The notes under the pieces were generated by a model that saw only the letters and a program-made list of their open reading frames with translations, was not told the DNA's origin and searched no databases. From positions 104,659 through 168,658 of the forward strand of contig CAZVQW010000004.1 of the NCBI GenBank assembly GCA_964629475.1: DNA of 64,000 nucleotides. Reading direction: 5' to 3'. The position numbers were made by a program, and so were the translations under genes. Source of the DNA: SMWD01 sp964629475 (GTDB lineage Bacteria > Pseudomonadota > Gammaproteobacteria > Steroidobacterales > GCA-2729495). This document shows, piece after piece, positions 18,151 through 26,100 of the stretch (position 1 is its first letter; each line of letters starts with the position of its first letter).

Positions 18151-18963
18151 CTAGAAAACCGAGTCACCTTCCGGTGCGGGTGCTTCGTCAATGGCGAAGG
18201 TCTGCGCACCTGCAGGTTCCGCGCTGTCAGAGCGTGGACGACTTTGGCTCTGCGCGGTACGACTGCCTGATGCCTGTCCCTTCAGGCTCGGCGTGCGAGC
18301 AGTCAGTACCTCGATGAAGTGACGGGCATGTGCCGGCGTCGGGATATGGCCGTCGCTCAGGATTTTATCCGCCGTACCCTGATTGTTGTCGTAATAGGCA
18401 AAATTTGCCTTGTTATCCATGCGCAGCCATGCACCTTCGAGTGAAACGCCCGCGAACAGGCCGCGATTGCGCGCATAGGAATATATTTCGGCTTTGAGCC
18501 GGCCGTCGGTTGCGGCCGACGTGTGTCGCCCGACCGGTCCCGCCGCGACGCTGGCATCGCCGCCGAGTGTCAGCTTGCCATTGGCGATATTATCGACGCC
18601 CCTGCGGTTCTTGAAGACCAGCACAATATCTGAAGACTGTGCGCCTGCCTGCCAGCCGATGCTGCCGGCACCAAGGCTGATAAATGCCGGATTGCTCCAG
18701 CGTCCGTTCGGTTGGCGGGTCACGAGGACGCCCTTGCCGTAGCTGCCGCCGATCAGAAAGCCGGCCTTGATAACGCTCGGAATCACGGCCACCGCATAAG
18801 CGCGGGACAGCAGGCTCGACGGAATGCCCTTTTCAGGCATTTTCGACATCTCTTCAATTACTTCGGTCGCGGCATCGATACGCCGGTCGAGGGAATTTTC
18901 GGCTGTGGCCTGGCCGGCCAGGAGTGCAAAAAGTATTGAAAATATTGCAGTTTTCAGTCTCAT
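18151..18963 (-). CDS. Exported SYLF-domain (Ysc84-like) lipid-binding protein
   Basis: A secreted 270-residue protein with signal peptide MRLKTAIFSILFALLAGQATA. The mature part is a SYLF/Ysc84 domain: SLLSRAYAVAVIPSVIKAGF, GGSYGKGVLVTR, WSNPAFISLGAGSIGWQAGA, KLTLGGDASVAAGPVGR and EIYSYARNRGLFAGVSLEGA. The domain binds phosphoinositides in eukaryotes; its bacterial role is not settled. A low-complexity Ser/Arg/Glu tail of about 45 residues follows. The ATG at 18963 has GAGGA nine bases upstream. It stands alone, with about 150 bp of unassigned sequence on either side. Confidence 0.92.
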   Translation of the reverse strand: MRLKTAIFSILFALLAGQATAENSLDRRIDAATEVIEEMSKMPEKGIPSSLLSRAYAVAVIPSVIKAGFLIGGSYGKGVLVTRQPNGRWSNPAFISLGAGSIGWQAGAQSSDIVLVFKNRRGVDNIANGKLTLGGDASVAAGPVGRHTSAATDGRLKAEIYSYARNRGLFAGVSLEGAWLRMDNKANFAYYDNNQGTADKILSDGHIPTPAHARHFIEVLTARTPSLKGQASGSRTAQSQSRPRSDSAEPAGAQTFAIDEAPAPEGDSVF

Positions 18964-19151
18964 CGTTTCAGTCCTCAAGAAATCGCGCCTAATAATTGGC
19001 AGATTTGCTCGCGGTCGTTTTTGATGAGACCTCGTAGAGCGCTATATCAGGTCCAGCCTGACGAATGAGCGTAATCTACAATAAATCATGTGCTTATGTA
19101 ACCCATATTTGGGTCTCACTGAGAATTAGCAGCTAAGTGCTTGTATCATCC

Positions 19152-20774
19152 CTAAATCGTGCCGCTGACGATCTGGTTGAATGCCGTCAGGCTGTCGCGT
19201 AACGATGAGTTGCCCAGGCCGTGGTTCGGGAATAATGTCGGGAAGTTGCCGGCTTCGCCGTGCAGCGCCATGTAATTTAGGATTAACGTTTCGACGAGCA
19301 GGTTAACGTTGTTTGCGGCCGGTGTTGCCGACGTATCGACCGATGCATCCGGCCTGAAGAAACCAATTTGCTGGTGAACGGCCTGTTCTTCGGGGGTGCC
19401 GCCGATCAGTGTCGCCCGCCCGCCCGGGTTGTAGACGAGGAAAAACGAGACGGCTGTCGAACTGTTGTCGCTCGTCCATACGCCCTTGCCGCGACCGTCG
19501 GTCGAGTTGTCGATAGCACCACTACTCGAGACCGAGCCGTCGCTGAAGACATACATCATCAGAGGCACGCCGTTGCCGTTGTTGGCACGTGCGGCATACT
19601 CGAGGCAGGCGCCCATGCAGCGCCCGGCACGAAAATCCCTGATTTCACCATCGGATCTGCGACTGGTGTGATAGTCATACCCGCCCATCGTCACGCACCC
19701 GCCACCGGCAAAGCCGTTAATCGCCAGTTTCATGATGGCGGCGGTCTTTTGAAATTCGTTGTCGGCAGAGAATTCGGCATCGGTGAAGATACCGCCCGCA
19801 CCGACGATGTCGGGGTCGAGGCTCGGATTCAGTGTTGACGGATCGCCAAACCGGTCGGCGGTGTCGGCGGATTTTAGATAGCCGCACTTGACGAGATCCT
19901 CGACGACTTCATCGCGCGTGATCGGCGCCTGGTTCGGATCCGGAAAGTTCAGGCCCGTGCTGACCTGCGCCATCTTTTTGTCGCTGATCCGGTAGATCGA
20001 CTCCATGACTGCGACTGCGTCATCCTGCCCCAGCAGGCCGACGAGTTGGCCGGTATCGACGAGACCGGTCACGTCGCTGGGTCGATCGACTTTCGTTGGT
20101 CGTACCTCGGCATTAATCATCGCGGCCGGGGCTACCGAGTTTCCGCCGGAGTCCGAAGTGCGCGAGCCGATCAGTGTCAACAACGATCCGTCCGCGCCAG
20201 CCTGATTGATGCCATATAGCGGGTTATGCGGGTTATTGCCCGTGTCGTTGTCCGAACGTGCCGGAATCACGGCGCCGTTGACATTCGCTGCCGTGGCGGG
20301 CGACATGCTGGCCATCATGCCGCGCAGAAATGCACTGTCACGATGAAAGGCCAGGCCGAGCGTTTGATCGATGTAATCGAGATTCGTCAGCGGGTCGATT
20401 GACGATGGTGTCATATCACCGGGCAGGCCAAGCTTGCTGTAACCCTGAGTCGTCAGGAAGTCGAGTTGCCCCCCCGGGCCGCCGACGAGCACGTTAGAAC
20501 CAGCCGTATTCGCGCCACCGGCCAGGTCGAAACAGATGAACGGGATCTTGCCGGCGCCGAGGACGTTGATACCGCAAGCATTTCGTAACGGGTCGAGATC
20601 CGGCGACAGCGCTGCCCATGCAGCACGGGGATCAGCAAACAGACTGAGTAGCCCGCCGCCCAGTACGGATGCCGTTCCCGCCATAAAGCCCTGACCGATG
20701 AAATCTCGCCGTGTTATCGGACGTGAGTGGTCTGGATGCTTAAACGGTGCAAAGTAGTTGTGTTTGCGTGTCAT
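19152..20774 (-). CDS. Tat-exported DUF1501-like protein
   Basis: A 540-residue protein beginning with a twin-arginine signal (ITRRDFIGQGFMAGTASVLG), so it is exported folded, often because it carries a cofactor or metal. The body resembles the DUF1501/general-secretion-pathway family of sulfatase-like fold (FICFDLAGGANTAGSNVL, GFAGGGCVTMGGYDYHTS, MMYVFSDGSVSSSG), but it is divergent and the catalytic residues are unclear. It is the last of three minus-strand genes with CxxCH lipoproteins upstream (35-bp gap to the next), an arrangement common for DUF1501 proteins beside c-type cytochrome proteins. Molecular function unknown. Confidence 0.82.
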   Translation of the reverse strand: MTRKHNYFAPFKHPDHSRPITRRDFIGQGFMAGTASVLGGGLLSLFADPRAAWAALSPDLDPLRNACGINVLGAGKIPFICFDLAGGANTAGSNVLVGGPGGQLDFLTTQGYSKLGLPGDMTPSSIDPLTNLDYIDQTLGLAFHRDSAFLRGMMASMSPATAANVNGAVIPARSDNDTGNNPHNPLYGINQAGADGSLLTLIGSRTSDSGGNSVAPAAMINAEVRPTKVDRPSDVTGLVDTGQLVGLLGQDDAVAVMESIYRISDKKMAQVSTGLNFPDPNQAPITRDEVVEDLVKCGYLKSADTADRFGDPSTLNPSLDPDIVGAGGIFTDAEFSADNEFQKTAAIMKLAINGFAGGGCVTMGGYDYHTSRRSDGEIRDFRAGRCMGACLEYAARANNGNGVPLMMYVFSDGSVSSSGAIDNSTDGRGKGVWTSDNSSTAVSFFLVYNPGGRATLIGGTPEEQAVHQQIGFFRPDASVDTSATPAANNVNLLVETLILNYMALHGEAGNFPTLFPNHGLGNSSLRDSLTAFNQIVSGTI

Positions 20775-20809
20775 TACTTTGTCTCGATGTAATCGATGAG
20801 AGAGGGTGT

Positions 20810-23302
20810 CTACTGCACGACCGTGATGGCGCTGCCGATGACGGCGGCGCAGACGGCTTTCGTGATGTTCAGCGTGCGTTGTCCGTCACTGTTATCCGTG
20901 GCAATCAGGCTGTCGATCAGGTTGATATAGTCCGGTGTTGCGATATAGCCGAGTTCGTCGCGTATATCAGCGAATGTCGGTTGTGAGCCAAGGCCGATAT
21001 TCATCGCGTTGTCGATCAGTGGTGTCAGGATCAGATCCCGGTTGCCGAAGGCAATACTCGGTTGTGCTGTAAAGACGAACCCGGGGAAATACGCCGAGCG
21101 CCGTGCCGGGTCCTCGACAAGCGCGTTGCAATATTCGATCGCCAGTTGTGCAATGCCGATTTCGTGTGCGGCTGAAAACGCTTCGATGTTCTCGACAGTC
21201 GGCAATTGTGTCTTGACGAGAGCAAAGGTCGCCGCGACATTACTTTCTGTCGTTGGCACGCCGGTAATCGCCGACATCGTCGCATTGATCTCGTCAAAGG
21301 TTTTGATGCCGATATCTGATGATGGCGGCAGGTCGATCGGTGGCGGCGCCAGCGGGGTCATCGGTGTCCTGACGTTCGTATTGCCGGCGATCAGATCGAA
21401 GCTCAGGAAGAACTCATCGGAGTCCGGCCCATTCTCGAGCGCGATAACCGTACCCAGATTCGACAGAGGCAGGCCCGCCGCTGTGTAGGCCGCATCGGTC
21501 ACAGTGACATCGAGGTTCATATAGACCTGCCCGGCCACGGCTTCGGCGCCGTTAATGCCTAGTCGCATACCCTGGATCGGGATGGTGCCCGGCGTTGCGT
21601 CCGGGTCGAGGCTGATGAAGGCTGGTGTATTGAACAGATAGCTGTAGCTGTCGAACTGGCTGACTTCGATCAGGATGTATGCTTCCGGCATGCTGACGAG
21701 ATCCTGAAGCGAGAATAGCAGGAAAAACTTTTCACCGACGCCGACATCGAGGTTCTGCCGGATTTGCTGCTCGGTCATCACACGGTTGTGAATGGCGACC
21801 ATACGCAGCACGCCCTGCCATTGACGATCACCGGATACCTCATTGCCGAGTACGAATGCAAAAGTCTCATCCCAGTCGCTCAGCGTATCGCCGGCAACCG
21901 GATCGGAATCATCCGTGAACATGCCGTTGACATAGATGCGACGACCGTTAATCGGGTCGTACGTCGCGACGACATGCTGAAGTGTTGCCTGCAAGTCTTC
22001 GTCCGCATCCGATGTCGTCAGCTGTGGTTCACCGTTGCCGTTCGTCGTACCGCTGCGGTTGAAATAGTCATAGCTGTACAGCGTTTGCCCGAGATGAAAA
22101 TTACGTGCCGCCGTGCCGGCCGAATAGCTGACGATCCGCGACTCTTCCTGGGCGACATTGCCCGGTGCGGCCCAGACCTCGATCGAGTATTCGCCGGCAG
22201 GTTTGATCATGTCGTGCAGCTTTTTGCTGTCGGCCGTCGAACCCTGTGCCTTGCCCGATGTAATGTCGAGCCCCCAGCCGCCGACCCAGTCAATTTCACC
22301 CGACAAGGTCAGGTTGATAGCCGGGTCGACACCGCTGGTATCGAAAGCTGTCGAGCCCTGACCGGTCTTGAATTCCCACAGCGCGATCTGATTTGCCTCA
22401 TAGCGATTGCCACCGCTCGCAACCACGCCGTCAAACATGGTTAACGCCTTGCTGACTACGAGATCTGGATCGACCGGTGTCGCCACAATGCCGGCGGCAA
22501 GATTCTCGATTTCGGTCTGCATGTCGTTCGCGTCATCGGTACACGACTGGGTCCAGCACTGGTGGAATTCAAAACGCAGCCGGTTGACGAGCCGGGATTC
22601 GGCCGGATCGTCGAGATTGATCTTCTGCTGGACGGCAGCATAGGCGGCCGCGACGTCACTTTCGGCGAAGAAGGGCGCCTGTGGCGTGGCGGAACCCGAA
22701 GCGTGGCAATCCGCACAGAATTGCTCGAGTAATGGATGCACCGTTGCACCAAACAGCGCCGGGTCATCAGGGAATTGCTTGCTCGCACCGACATCACGGA
22801 TGACCGGTGCCTGCAGTTCAATCATGCGCGCTGAATCGCCGGTCGTGTTGCCGGCCCAGTTCTCGATCCAGCCGGTCATGATGTCCGCACAGACTGAAGC
22901 TACTGTTTCCCAGCACTGGTGTCCGCCACTGACTTTGGTGACGAGGCGGGAATTTGATGCGGAGCCGAGATCGACGAGTGACAGGGTTGCATCATAGGCA
23001 AGGTTTACGTCGTCCGAGCGTGCGAACATCGGGCTCTGGGCAACACCAGGGCTGTGGCAGGCGCCGCAGCGGTCGGGGCGCGCGATATTTTCCCACAGGT
23101 TCAGCATGAAGGACTGCACGTCCTCGGTAGCCGGGGGCGGTCCCGTGTAATTCGATGTCTGTGGCAGGTTGACGGCCGGCAGCGCCTCAGTATCCGCTCC
23201 ACCGCCGCAGCCGGTGATGAAAAGGCTACCCGCAAGTATGACAATGAGATAAATCCGTGCACCAAATGCTGCGACGATCGTATCGGTGCGTTTGTTTCGC
23301 AT
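20810..23302 (-). CDS. Di-heme-motif lipoprotein with LamG-like domain
   Basis: An 830-residue predicted lipoprotein (lipobox LFITGCGG). Two CxxCH haem-attachment motifs, CGACH (~79) and CADCH (~196), lie in two similar consecutive segments that share the order CxxCH, 'ESRLVxxL', 'HQCW' and a downstream Cys, suggesting an internal duplication. Residues ~300-475 look like a LamG/concanavalin-like domain (SIEVWAAPGNVAQEESRIVS, QHVVATYDPINGRRIYVNG). The C-terminal ~300 residues are unassigned. I took the second in-frame ATG, which has GAGGA upstream; 23317 is the alternative. It lies between the DUF1501-like gene and another CxxCH protein, so an envelope redox complex is inferred, not shown. Confidence 0.82.
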   Translation of the reverse strand: MRNKRTDTIVAAFGARIYLIVILAGSLFITGCGGGADTEALPAVNLPQTSNYTGPPPATEDVQSFMLNLWENIARPDRCGACHSPGVAQSPMFARSDDVNLAYDATLSLVDLGSASNSRLVTKVSGGHQCWETVASVCADIMTGWIENWAGNTTGDSARMIELQAPVIRDVGASKQFPDDPALFGATVHPLLEQFCADCHASGSATPQAPFFAESDVAAAYAAVQQKINLDDPAESRLVNRLRFEFHQCWTQSCTDDANDMQTEIENLAAGIVATPVDPDLVVSKALTMFDGVVASGGNRYEANQIALWEFKTGQGSTAFDTSGVDPAINLTLSGEIDWVGGWGLDITSGKAQGSTADSKKLHDMIKPAGEYSIEVWAAPGNVAQEESRIVSYSAGTAARNFHLGQTLYSYDYFNRSGTTNGNGEPQLTTSDADEDLQATLQHVVATYDPINGRRIYVNGMFTDDSDPVAGDTLSDWDETFAFVLGNEVSGDRQWQGVLRMVAIHNRVMTEQQIRQNLDVGVGEKFFLLFSLQDLVSMPEAYILIEVSQFDSYSYLFNTPAFISLDPDATPGTIPIQGMRLGINGAEAVAGQVYMNLDVTVTDAAYTAAGLPLSNLGTVIALENGPDSDEFFLSFDLIAGNTNVRTPMTPLAPPPIDLPPSSDIGIKTFDEINATMSAITGVPTTESNVAATFALVKTQLPTVENIEAFSAAHEIGIAQLAIEYCNALVEDPARRSAYFPGFVFTAQPSIAFGNRDLILTPLIDNAMNIGLGSQPTFADIRDELGYIATPDYINLIDSLIATDNSDGQRTLNITKAVCAAVIGSAITVVQ

Positions 23303-23321
23303 GTCTTGAGTCCTCATGACC

Positions 23322-24527
23322 TCAGGGCCCCATGCAGTAGACTGCAGCTTCGGCGAAGACCTGTTTCATCCGGTAGCCACCGCCGCGAAACGATGTGACG
23401 ATCTGGTCGATCGTGTTGCGGTCGCTGGCATCGGTCGGATCGCGAAAACAAACGGCACGGAACGCCTTTTTAACCTGGCATTGTGCGAATGCGGTGCTGT
23501 TGGCGAGCTCGTCGCCCATCGAAGCGGCACCGCTGCCGCTCCCCGACCGTCCCGCGTCCCAGCCGAGTAACTGGTTTTGGCCTTCACGCCAGTAGTTGTC
23601 CCACGAGTCATTCGGCGTCTCGAAACCCGGTCGGAAATTGTCGGCATTTTGCAAATATTTCGGTTGCACCTGGCCCGGTGTATAGACGATGCGACCGAGT
23701 GTTGCGTCGAAGTCGTAATAGGCATAGCTCTGCGCCATCGGATCCATGCCGTTGTGACAGCCCATGCAGTTATTCAGGAAAATCCGGCTGTCGCCACCCG
23801 GGCTGCGTGAGGCATCCTGTCGAATTCGGTCCGGCGACAAACTGATGTCCTTGATTTCTTCCAGGTCTGTGCACAGGTGATTGAGCATCGTGAAGCGGAA
23901 CATCGCCCGATTCGTGCCGGCGATGAAAAAAGAGGCTGCTGCGGCCCTTGTTGTCATGATGCCGGCAACGCCAGTTTGTGGCAGGTCCGTGACAGCAGTC
24001 TGCGATGTCTGTACCAGGTTGTCCTTGAGGCTTAGTCCACTCTGCTCGAGATCTTCGTAGTGCAGGTTGTTCGTCATCGAGTAAGGCGCAAGCCCGAGAC
24101 CACCGCCTCCGGTGTACAGGATATTGGCCGACAGCAAAGTGTTGAACGGCACGTCGTCACGGATCATGCCGATCACGGTCGCCGTATAGTCATTCAACGG
24201 CACAAGGACGCTTTGGTTTTCATTCGTCCACGGTGCCGCGAAGTTTTTAAGGGTGACGTCGTAGAAGGTGCTGTTGTCCATCGCCGTGAACGCTGCATCG
24301 ATCGGGGAGCCGCCGACAATGTCGTTGGTCATGTCGAGCAGGACTGCATCAGTTGGCGGGACACCGGCCAGGCGTTCGTGGAGTCGTTTGGCCTGTTCCA
24401 TTGCGCCACCCAGGGTGATTGTCGGCAGTAGCAGGGCAATCAGGTAGATAGCTAACAGGGCCAGACCGGATCCGGATTTCCCCCGCACCCTGGCGATTGA
24501 ACGCCGCTTTTGCAAACATTTTTTCAC
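23322..24527 (-). CDS. Exported mono-haem-motif protein of unknown function
   Basis: A 401-residue secreted protein starting at a GTG, with an N-terminal hydrophobic signal (LALLAIYLIALLLPTITLGG) and one c-type haem motif in FLNNCMGCHNGMDPMAQSYA, which resembles the cytochrome-like segment of planctomycete-type DUF1549/DUF1588 proteins. A second conserved-looking part is SMTNNLHYEDLEQSGLSLKD and ATTRAAAASFFIAGTNRAMF-like text around residue 190. No enzyme domain is recognised. It is the first gene of the three-gene minus-strand unit with 20810 and 19152, and is divergent from the di-heme peroxidase at 24759. The start codon is uncertain because no good ribosome site precedes the GTG. Confidence 0.8.
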   Translation of the reverse strand: MKKCLQKRRSIARVRGKSGSGLALLAIYLIALLLPTITLGGAMEQAKRLHERLAGVPPTDAVLLDMTNDIVGGSPIDAAFTAMDNSTFYDVTLKNFAAPWTNENQSVLVPLNDYTATVIGMIRDDVPFNTLLSANILYTGGGGLGLAPYSMTNNLHYEDLEQSGLSLKDNLVQTSQTAVTDLPQTGVAGIMTTRAAAASFFIAGTNRAMFRFTMLNHLCTDLEEIKDISLSPDRIRQDASRSPGGDSRIFLNNCMGCHNGMDPMAQSYAYYDFDATLGRIVYTPGQVQPKYLQNADNFRPGFETPNDSWDNYWREGQNQLLGWDAGRSGSGSGAASMGDELANSTAFAQCQVKKAFRAVCFRDPTDASDRNTIDQIVTSFRGGGYRMKQVFAEAAVYCMGP

Positions 24528-24590
24528 GAATTCAGAACCCCGCGGACAGCCCGGTGCGCACTACGTCGCACTTTATCTCGTGAACAGTTC

Positions 24591-24722
24591 CGGGGTTCTG
24601 TGACCGGCTTGGTGAATTCTGGAAATTTCAATGTATTACGTCATATGCCAAGCGTATTCGTTCGGCTGACTCAAGCAAACTGACGACTACTGGGTACGTT
24701 GTTGTGGTTGGGATGGCCGTAT
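24591..24722 (+). repeat. Upstream direct repeat, copy A
   Basis: About 130 bp upstream of the di-heme peroxidase is clearly related to the stretch upstream of the gene at 26089 (copy B at 25965). The best-kept parts are GGGTTCTGTGA, CGTATTCG and CTCAAGCAAACTGAC plus GGGTAC-TTGTTG. The similarity continues into ATGGC-GTATG: in copy A this reads Met-Ala-Val-stop (24713-24724), whereas in copy B the same ATG opens a long gene. A 10-base inverted repeat (CAGAACCCCG at 24533 and CGGGGTTCTG at 24591) flanks the divergent promoter side. Confidence 0.75.
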
Positions 24723-24758
24723 GAGTTTGCGGTCACTATTAAATGGGAAGCTGATGCT

Positions 24759-25892
24759 ATGTTCGAGCGATTCTATTGTGGTTCTTTGAGTCTTTTATTC
24801 GGATTGTTAGTTCTGCAGCTTGGCGGCTGTGGAGGTGGCGGTGGTGGCGGCAGCAGTGTTCTGCCCGCTAGTCTGACGAAGGTCGAGTTGGGCCGTGAAA
24901 TATTTTTTGATACAGATTTGTCGAGTGAAGGCAACCAGTCATGTGCCGATTGTCATGATCCGGCCAGTGGCTTTGCCGATGGCGGAGTCAGCAAAGCGGC
25001 CCCCGTTTCGGAAGGCTCGGTCGCCGGGAGATTTGGCAATCGCAACGCACCAACGGCCGCGTATGCTTCCTTCTCGCCTGAATTCGGAACGCTCGCATCT
25101 GCAGGCGTCACCCAGACAGGCGAGACCGATTCTACCTATCGGGGTGGCCAGTTCCTCGATGGTCGCCGCAGCAACCTCGTTGAGCAGGCCAAGGATCCTT
25201 TCCTGAACCCGGCTGAAATGAATAATGTTGACGCCGCTGATGTCGTCAACAAGGTCAGCAATGCCGTTTATGCCAGCGATTTTCTGAGCATATACGGCGC
25301 CGGCGCTTTCGATAACATCGCGACCGCCTATGACAATATTGCAGATGCTATTGCCGTCTTCGAGCAGTCTGCGGAGCTCAATCCATTTACATCAAAATTT
25401 GATGCTCACCTGCTTGGGACATACACATTGACGGCATCGGAGGCGCGTGGTCTGGCTCTTTTCCGGGATCCCAATACCACCAAATGCGCCAACTGCCATA
25501 CCCTGGATGATACGGGGGCGACACGTTCGCTCTTCACTAATTTTGAATACTACAATATTGGCGTACCGGTTAATCCCGGTACTCCGACAAGCCTTGTTGT
25601 AGACGAAGGTCTTGGCGGTGCTGACGCCACGGGTGACGTTGCGGAGTTGGGCAAGTTTAAAGTGCCGACATTGCGCAATATTGAATTGACAGCGCCCTAC
25701 ATGCACAACGGTGTACATGCGACCCTGGATGAGGTGATCACCCATTACGATATCGATATTGCAAACGGCTTCATTACCCCCGAGGTAAACGCCAATATCG
25801 CCACGGAGATGACGGTTCAATTAGGCCTGCAGCCGCAGGATGTGACCGATTTAAAGAATTTTATGCTCACGTTAACTGACGGTTTTTTCTGA
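24759..25892 (+). CDS. Di-heme cytochrome c peroxidase/MauG-family lipoprotein
   Basis: A 377-residue exported lipoprotein (LGGCGGGGGGG, with a Gly-rich linker) of the bacterial cytochrome c peroxidase / MauG family. It carries two CxxCH motifs, CADCH (62-66) and CANCH (243-247), with family phrases LGREIFFDTDLSSEGNQS, FGNRNAPTAAYASFSPEFG, FKVPTLRNIELTAPYMHNG and HATLDEVITHYD. Classical members reduce H2O2 with electrons from cytochrome c; MauG members oxidise protein residues. Which applies cannot be read here. Start ATG has GGAAG upstream. It is divergent from the 24527 gene and is preceded by upstream repeat A, which it shares with the next gene. Confidence 0.9.
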   Translation: MFERFYCGSLSLLFGLLVLQLGGCGGGGGGGSSVLPASLTKVELGREIFFDTDLSSEGNQSCADCHDPASGFADGGVSKAAPVSEGSVAGRFGNRNAPTAAYASFSPEFGTLASAGVTQTGETDSTYRGGQFLDGRRSNLVEQAKDPFLNPAEMNNVDAADVVNKVSNAVYASDFLSIYGAGAFDNIATAYDNIADAIAVFEQSAELNPFTSKFDAHLLGTYTLTASEARGLALFRDPNTTKCANCHTLDDTGATRSLFTNFEYYNIGVPVNPGTPTSLVVDEGLGGADATGDVAELGKFKVPTLRNIELTAPYMHNGVHATLDEVITHYDIDIANGFITPEVNANIATEMTVQLGLQPQDVTDLKNFMLTLTDGFF

Positions 25893-25964
25893 CCGCCAGA
25901 TGGCCCTGATATGCCTTTTACCTCCGTGGTGAGCAATGAGTTGGGAGCTGTCTTGTGATCTATT

Positions 25965-26100
25965 TCAGGGTTCTGTGATCGCTTTAACGGATTTCGTGAA
26001 TTTCGATGTATTAAGTTATGTAACTTGCGTATTCGTGCGGTTGGCTCAAGCAAACTGACAGCCAACGGGTACATTGTTGGGGTATGGAATGGCTGTATGG
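25965..26100 (+). repeat. Upstream direct repeat, copy B
   Basis: Second copy of the ~130-bp upstream sequence described at 24591. It begins AGGGTTCTGTGATCG and ends with the ATG and first codons of the gene at 26089. Substitutions are spread evenly between the copies, so the duplication is not recent; the kept blocks may be shared promoter or leader elements. Confidence 0.75.
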
